A stretch of 64,000 nt of DNA, from positions 992,001-1,056,000 of the forward strand of contig NZ_CP023202.1 of assembly GCF_000220705.2 (NCBI RefSeq), written 5' to 3'. Position 1 is the first letter of the stretch, and every line of letters begins with the position of its first letter. Source of the DNA: Streptomyces xinghaiensis S187. Lineage in GTDB: Bacteria; Actinomycetota; Actinomycetes; Streptomycetales; Streptomycetaceae. Under the pieces are notes generated by a model. That model ran no database searches and was not told the origin of the DNA. It saw only the letters and a program-made list of their open reading frames with translations. Below, piece after piece: positions 60,471-64,000 of this stretch. The translations under genes and the position numbers were made by a program.

Positions 60471-62312
60471 TCAGGTTCCGTCCGCGGGCTTCTCCGGGGG
60501 TCCGCCGGTGCGGTGCGGGGCGGTGTCCGGTGCGGAGGAGCCGGCCGGGCCCGGGGCCCCGCCGCCCGTACCGCTCCCGCGGTCGGTGCCGTCCTCGCCG
60601 TCCTCGCCGTCGCCCGGTCCGATGTGGAGGGCGAAGTCGCCGGCGTACTGCTCGTGGCCGGCGATCACGGCCGTCTCGATGGCCGCCTCGGCCCGTTCCC
60701 CGCGCACGATCAGCGGGTCCCGGCGCAGATCGCGCAGAAGGGCCGCACACAGGCCGATCATGACGAGGGTGAAGGGCGCGGCGGCGAGGATGGTGATCTG
60801 CTGGAGGCCGGAGAGCGCGTCGTCTCCCCCGCCGCCCACGAGCAGCATGACGGCCGCGACCGCCCCGGTGACCACGCCCCAGAAGATGACGACCATCCGG
60901 TGGGGCTCGATGGAGCCGCTCTGGGAGAGGGTGCCCATCACGACGGAGGCGGCGTCCGCGCCGGAGACGAAGAAGATGCCGACGAGCACCATGACGAGCA
61001 CGGCGGCCGCGGTGGCGAGGGGGAACTCCCGCAGCACGCCGAAGAGCTGGCCCTCGGGGGTCTTCTCGTCCCCGAGCCGCCCGAGTTCCTGGAAGCGCAT
61101 GGCCGTGCCGCCGAAGACCGCGAACCAGACCAGGCTGACGGTGCTGGGGACGAGGATCACCCCGCCGATGAACTGGCGGATGGTGCGGCCGCGGCTGATG
61201 CGCGCGATGAACATGCCCACGAACGGCGTCCAGGAGATCCACCACGCCCAGTAGAAGACGGTCCAGGAGGACAGCCAGCCGGCGACGTCCTCACCGCTGG
61301 CGGCCTCCGTCCGGCCGGCGAGCTGCGGCAGGTCGCGGAGGTAGCCGCCGAGGGAGGTCGGCAGCAGGTCGAGGATCAGGACGGTCGGACCGCCGACGAA
61401 GACGAAGAGGGCCAGCACCAGGGCCAGCACCATGTTGATGTTCGACAGCCACTGGATGCCCTTGGCGACGCCCGACACGGCGGACGCGATGAAGGCCACG
61501 CTCAGCACGGCGATGATCGCGACCAGCAGGCCGGTGCCCACCTGCCCCATCCAGCCGAGCTCGGTGAAGCCGCTGCCGATCTGCAGGGCGCCGAGGCCCA
61601 GGGAGGTGGCGGAGCCGAAGAGGGTGGCGAAGATGGCGAGGATGTCGATGACCCGGCCGCCCCAGCCGTTCGCGTACCGGGAACCGATCAGCGGCTTGAA
61701 GACGGAGCTGATCAGCTGCCGGCGGCCGCGCCGGAAGGTGCTGTAGGCGATGGCCAGGCCGACGACGGCGTAGATCGCCCAGGGGTGGAGCGTCCAGTGG
61801 AAGAGGGTGGTGGACATCGCGGTCCGCATCGCGGCGGCCGAGTCGGCGGGGTCGGTGCCCGGCGGCGGGTCGGTGAAGTGCGCCAGGGGCTCGTTCACCC
61901 CATAGAACATCAGGCCGATGCCCATGCCCGCGCTGAACATCATCGCGACCCAGGAGACGGTGCGGAACTCGGGCTTCTCGTCCTCGGCGCCCAGGGGGAT
62001 CCGGCCGTAGCGGCTGACGGCCAGCCAGAGGGCGAAGACCACGAAGCCGGAGGCCGCCAGGACGAACGCCCAGCCGGCGTTGTGCATCAGCCCTTCGAGC
62101 ATCGAGCCGGAGACCCTCTTCAGGGTCTCGGTCGCCAGTGAGCCCCAGAGGACGAACGCGAGCGCCAGCACGGCGCTGACGCCGAAGACGAGACGGTCGG
62201 TCCGCGGGGGGCCGCTGAGGTGGGGGCTGCCCGGCAGCAGGGCCACCACTTCATGGACGGGGGCGGTGTGGGCGCCGCCGCTTCCCTCCGTCCGCTGCTC
62301 GTTCTCCGACAC
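60471..62312 (-). CDS. BCCT-family betaine/choline/carnitine transporter, 613 aa
   Basis: Twelve membrane helices carry the BCCT signatures: MMFSAGMGIGLMFYGVNEPLAHF (Gly-rich helix), TLFHWTLHPWAIYAVVGLAIAY (Trp-rich substrate region) and FYWAWWISWTPFVGMFIARISRGRTIRQFI. The C-terminal cytoplasmic tail (~90 residues) is acidic then Gly/Pro-rich and may sense osmotic state as in BetP. GTG 62312 has AAAGG upstream. The substrate is likely glycine betaine or a related compatible solute; this is inferred from family. Confidence 0.95.
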   Translation of the reverse strand: MSENEQRTEGSGGAHTAPVHEVVALLPGSPHLSGPPRTDRLVFGVSAVLALAFVLWGSLATETLKRVSGSMLEGLMHNAGWAFVLAASGFVVFALWLAVSRYGRIPLGAEDEKPEFRTVSWVAMMFSAGMGIGLMFYGVNEPLAHFTDPPPGTDPADSAAAMRTAMSTTLFHWTLHPWAIYAVVGLAIAYSTFRRGRRQLISSVFKPLIGSRYANGWGGRVIDILAIFATLFGSATSLGLGALQIGSGFTELGWMGQVGTGLLVAIIAVLSVAFIASAVSGVAKGIQWLSNINMVLALVLALFVFVGGPTVLILDLLPTSLGGYLRDLPQLAGRTEAASGEDVAGWLSSWTVFYWAWWISWTPFVGMFIARISRGRTIRQFIGGVILVPSTVSLVWFAVFGGTAMRFQELGRLGDEKTPEGQLFGVLREFPLATAAAVLVMVLVGIFFVSGADAASVVMGTLSQSGSIEPHRMVVIFWGVVTGAVAAVMLLVGGGGDDALSGLQQITILAAAPFTLVMIGLCAALLRDLRRDPLIVRGERAEAAIETAVIAGHEQYAGDFALHIGPGDGEDGEDGTDRGSGTGGGAPGPAGSSAPDTAPHRTGGPPEKPADGT

Positions 62313-62451
62313 CTCTGCACCTTTCCTCGACGATCCGGCCGGACGACCCGGCCGTGCGAACGCGGGTGTCCGATACCCGCTCACCACGCCTCGCAGTCGT
62401 CCCGGCGGCAACATGACCCCCCGTCGCCGCTTCTGTACGGAACGGTGCAAC

Positions 62452-62499
62452 GCCGGTTCCCTCCGGCCCCGGGCCGGCCCGGGGCCGGAGGGAACCGGC
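62452..62499. terminator. 48-bp perfect palindrome, terminator of the oxygenase-like gene
   Basis: The 24-base arms are exactly self-complementary (centre between 62,475 and 62,476), so only a few central bases can form the loop. It starts 11 nt beyond the stop at 62511 on the minus strand and lies before the BCCT start. Confidence 0.8.
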
Positions 62500-62510
62500 G
62501 GACCTGCCGG

Positions 62511-63455
62511 TCAGAAAGCGCGCCGCGCCCCGCCCGGGGTCCTCCGCCCGGCGCGGCCCGGGGCGCCGCGCCGGGCCGCGCGGCGCGCCTCCCGCGCCAG
62601 GGGCAGATAGCGCAGCCGCTCGGGGAGCAGCGGTACCAGCGTCCGGACGGCGAGGCCGAACCGGCGCAGCGCCCGCTCCTGCCGCTCCGTCCACTCCAGG
62701 CCGAGGGCCCGCCGCGCGTCCGGCGGCATCAGCCCGACGGTGAGAAAGCGGCGGACGCGGGCCAGCGGCGGCAGCAGGACGGGCCAGAGGGCGCGCAGCA
62801 GAAGCCGCAGCGGCAGGGGGCCGCCGCCGGGCGGTGGCACGGGGCGGTCCGTGGCCACCAACTCCTCGACCACGGCGTTCTGTTCCAGCTCCTCGTCGAG
62901 CATCTTGCGGTAGTACGGCCAGAACTCCTCGACGGTCTGCGGCATGTCCCGGTCGTGGATGCCGAGGATGCGGCCGACCCGGAGCCACTCCGCGTAGAGC
63001 TGCCGCTCCTGGGCCTCGGTGAAGGGACGTCCGAGGTAGCGCTGCGCGTGCCGCTGGACGGGGAAGCCGGTGGCGTGGACCCAGGCGTAGTGGGCGGGGG
63101 TCAGGGCGTGGTAGCGGCGGCCGCGGGCGTCGGTGCCCCGGATGGTCCGGTGGAGCCTCCGCAGTCTGCGGCCCTCCTCGGCGGCCCGCTCACCGCCGTA
63201 CACCCAGAGCATCACCGAGCGCAGCGACCGCTCGCCGCGGCCCCAGGGGTCGGTGCGGAAGACGGAGTGGTCGTCGACGCCCGCGCCGACGGCGGGGTGC
63301 GCGACTTGCAGGACCAGGGCCGAGGGCAGGGACATCAGCCCCCGGATGTCCCCGGCGATGCTCCACAGCACGCCGCCCACGGGCGGCGGCTCGGGGTCCG
63401 CGGTCCGGCGTACCGGCCCGGGGTCCGCGCCGGGGCCGGGGGTGCGGGGGTTCAT
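62511..63455 (-). CDS. MpaB/latex-clearing-type oxygenase family protein (DUF2236), 314 aa
   Basis: The family's haem-binding helical fold is marked by GLMSLPSALVLQVAHPAVGAGVDDHSVFRTDPWGRGERSLRSVMLWVYGG and LHRTIRGTDARGRRYHALTPAHYAWVHATGF. The His in VAHPAV and those in YHALTPAHYAWVHAT are the conserved ones. FWPYYRKMLDEELEQN and RFLTVGLMPPDARRALGLEWTERQERALR follow as expected. ATG 63455 has GGGAGAG upstream. The reaction of actinobacterial members is not known; some oxidise polyisoprenoids. The C-terminus is Arg/Ala-rich. Confidence 0.88.
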   Translation of the reverse strand: MNPRTPGPGADPGPVRRTADPEPPPVGGVLWSIAGDIRGLMSLPSALVLQVAHPAVGAGVDDHSVFRTDPWGRGERSLRSVMLWVYGGERAAEEGRRLRRLHRTIRGTDARGRRYHALTPAHYAWVHATGFPVQRHAQRYLGRPFTEAQERQLYAEWLRVGRILGIHDRDMPQTVEEFWPYYRKMLDEELEQNAVVEELVATDRPVPPPGGGPLPLRLLLRALWPVLLPPLARVRRFLTVGLMPPDARRALGLEWTERQERALRRFGLAVRTLVPLLPERLRYLPLAREARRAARRGAPGRAGRRTPGGARRAF

Positions 63456-63601
63456 GGCTCTCCCGTGTGTCCGGCGTCGGGGCTGCCCGGCAGTCCGCGG
63501 GGGCGGCGGCACCCGTACCACCAAGATCTCATGAGGCGGGCGAAGCGGCACGGCCACCGTCCCCGACGCACCGGAAACCGTCCCCGGCGCTCCGGAAGCG
63601 G

Positions 63602-64000
63602 TCACCGTCGCGGGGACCTCAACGCCATCAGGGAAGCCCGGGTCTCCTCGTCCAACTTCTCGAGCGCGTACCGGAAGGTGTCGCGGTTCATGTCCGTGTG
63701 CCAGGTGCGCAGGAACGCGGCCACCTCGTCCGGATGGACCGCACCGGTGACCTTGAGCAGCCACCCGCAGCCCTTCTGCACGTACACATCGTCGTCGCGC
63801 ATCAGCCGGGTGCAGTTGCCGAAGACGTGGGACAGCGGCAGCTCGAACGTCGACCGCCCCACCGTGCGCCGGACGAACTTCACGACGGCGACGTTCGCGG
63901 CGCGCCTCGCCCATGGGGACGGGGACGCGACCCAGCGCCGCGTCCGCGGGATCCGGTCGAGGTGTCCCAGGAAGAAGGGGTACAGCAGCTTCAGGCACAG
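63602..64000 (-). CDS. DNA alkylation repair (AlkD-like) protein, 5' part beyond the window
   Basis: The last ~132 residues are visible. They start in LCLKLLYPFFLGHLDRIPRTRRWVASPSPWARRAANVAVVKFVRR and continue with CTRLMRDDDVYVQKGCGWLLKVTGAVHPDEVAAFLRTWHTDMNRDTFRYALEKL. This HEAT-repeat pattern (W.RRAA, VQKG.GW.L) is typical of AlkD-type 3-methyladenine glycosylases and related DUF1061-like proteins. The frame is open to the right edge, so the ATG at 63883 is not the real start. Confidence 0.85.
   Translation of the reverse strand: MCLKLLYPFFLGHLDRIPRTRRWVASPSPWARRAANVAVVKFVRRTVGRSTFELPLSHVFGNCTRLMRDDDVYVQKGCGWLLKVTGAVHPDEVAAFLRTWHTDMNRDTFRYALEKLDEETRASLMALRSPRR

Overview
The window is very GC-rich, with strong third-position GC bias, Shine-Dalgarno or leaderless starts, GTG, TTG and possibly CTG start codons, and gene families typical of Streptomyces (whiJ-type XRE/DUF397/ATPase loci, hopanoid genes, an LPFR small protein, SCO6745-like). 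I read it as a Streptomyces or close-relative chromosome segment. All calls rest on reading the sequence and on family knowledge; no searches were run.

Positions 1 to about 12,710 are an accessory region that appears to be the decayed remains of a mobile element. It holds a DUF4839-like protein, an unknown protein, and a secreted NucA/NucB-type nuclease gene interrupted inside its signal peptide by an 851-bp IS5-family element with a 5-bp target duplication. Next comes a cluster of conjugation (type IV secretion-like) genes: a sigma-like regulator, TrbC/VirB2-like pilin, TrbL/VirB6-like membrane protein, PrgI-like protein, and only the first ~50 codons of a VirB4-like ATPase. Two of these genes show apparent single-base frameshifts. 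An unknown leaderless gene follows, then a scrambled Gabija-like (OLD ATPase plus UvrD helicase) remnant and a small antisense gene fragment. The region ends at the 3' end of a tRNA-Pro(GGG) gene, the usual kind of integration site.

Positions 12.7-29.4 kb hold ordinary chromosomal genes (YiaA/YiaB, MmcQ/YjbR, TolB-propeller amidohydrolase, uridine kinase-like) and then the most interesting accessory locus. This is a 1473-residue protein joining a trypsin-like serine protease, a STAND/NACHT-type NTPase and a TPR-like superhelix, preceded by a 103-residue trypco2-type partner and, 51 nt further upstream, a metallo-beta-lactamase-fold hydrolase. After it come a DUF574 methyltransferase, a whiJ-type DUF397/XRE pair with a divergent anti-sigma-like ATPase, and a tyrosine-phosphatase-like protein.

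Positions 29.4-38.3 kb are a tightly coupled hopanoid operon on the minus strand, transcribed hpnC-hpnD-hpnE-small ORF-polyprenyl synthase-shc-hpnG-hpnH. It makes squalene, cyclises it and adds the adenosyl side chain; the ispG-dxs-hpnO genes often found downstream in Streptomyces are absent here. A TetR/MMPL divergent pair with two matching palindromic operators follows. Positions 41.6-48.8 kb are a seven-gene minus-strand operon for a cell-surface phospho-glycopolymer or phosphoglycolipid: two CDP-alcohol phosphatidyltransferases, a cytidylyltransferase-like enzyme, a glycerol-1-phosphate dehydrogenase-like enzyme, a GT2 glycosyltransferase and a TagGH-type ABC exporter.

Positions 49.2-64 kb hold a CDF metal exporter, isopentenyl-diphosphate isomerase, a regulatory ATPase with a long proline-rich N-terminus, an enoyl-CoA hydratase, an SCO6745-like protein, an LPFR small protein, Tex, an EamA transporter, an ABC-F protein, a BCCT transporter, an MpaB-like oxygenase-family protein and a DNA alkylation repair protein cut by the right edge. 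Several genes have a TANNNT -10 hexamer 6-7 nt before the start codon, indicating leaderless transcripts.
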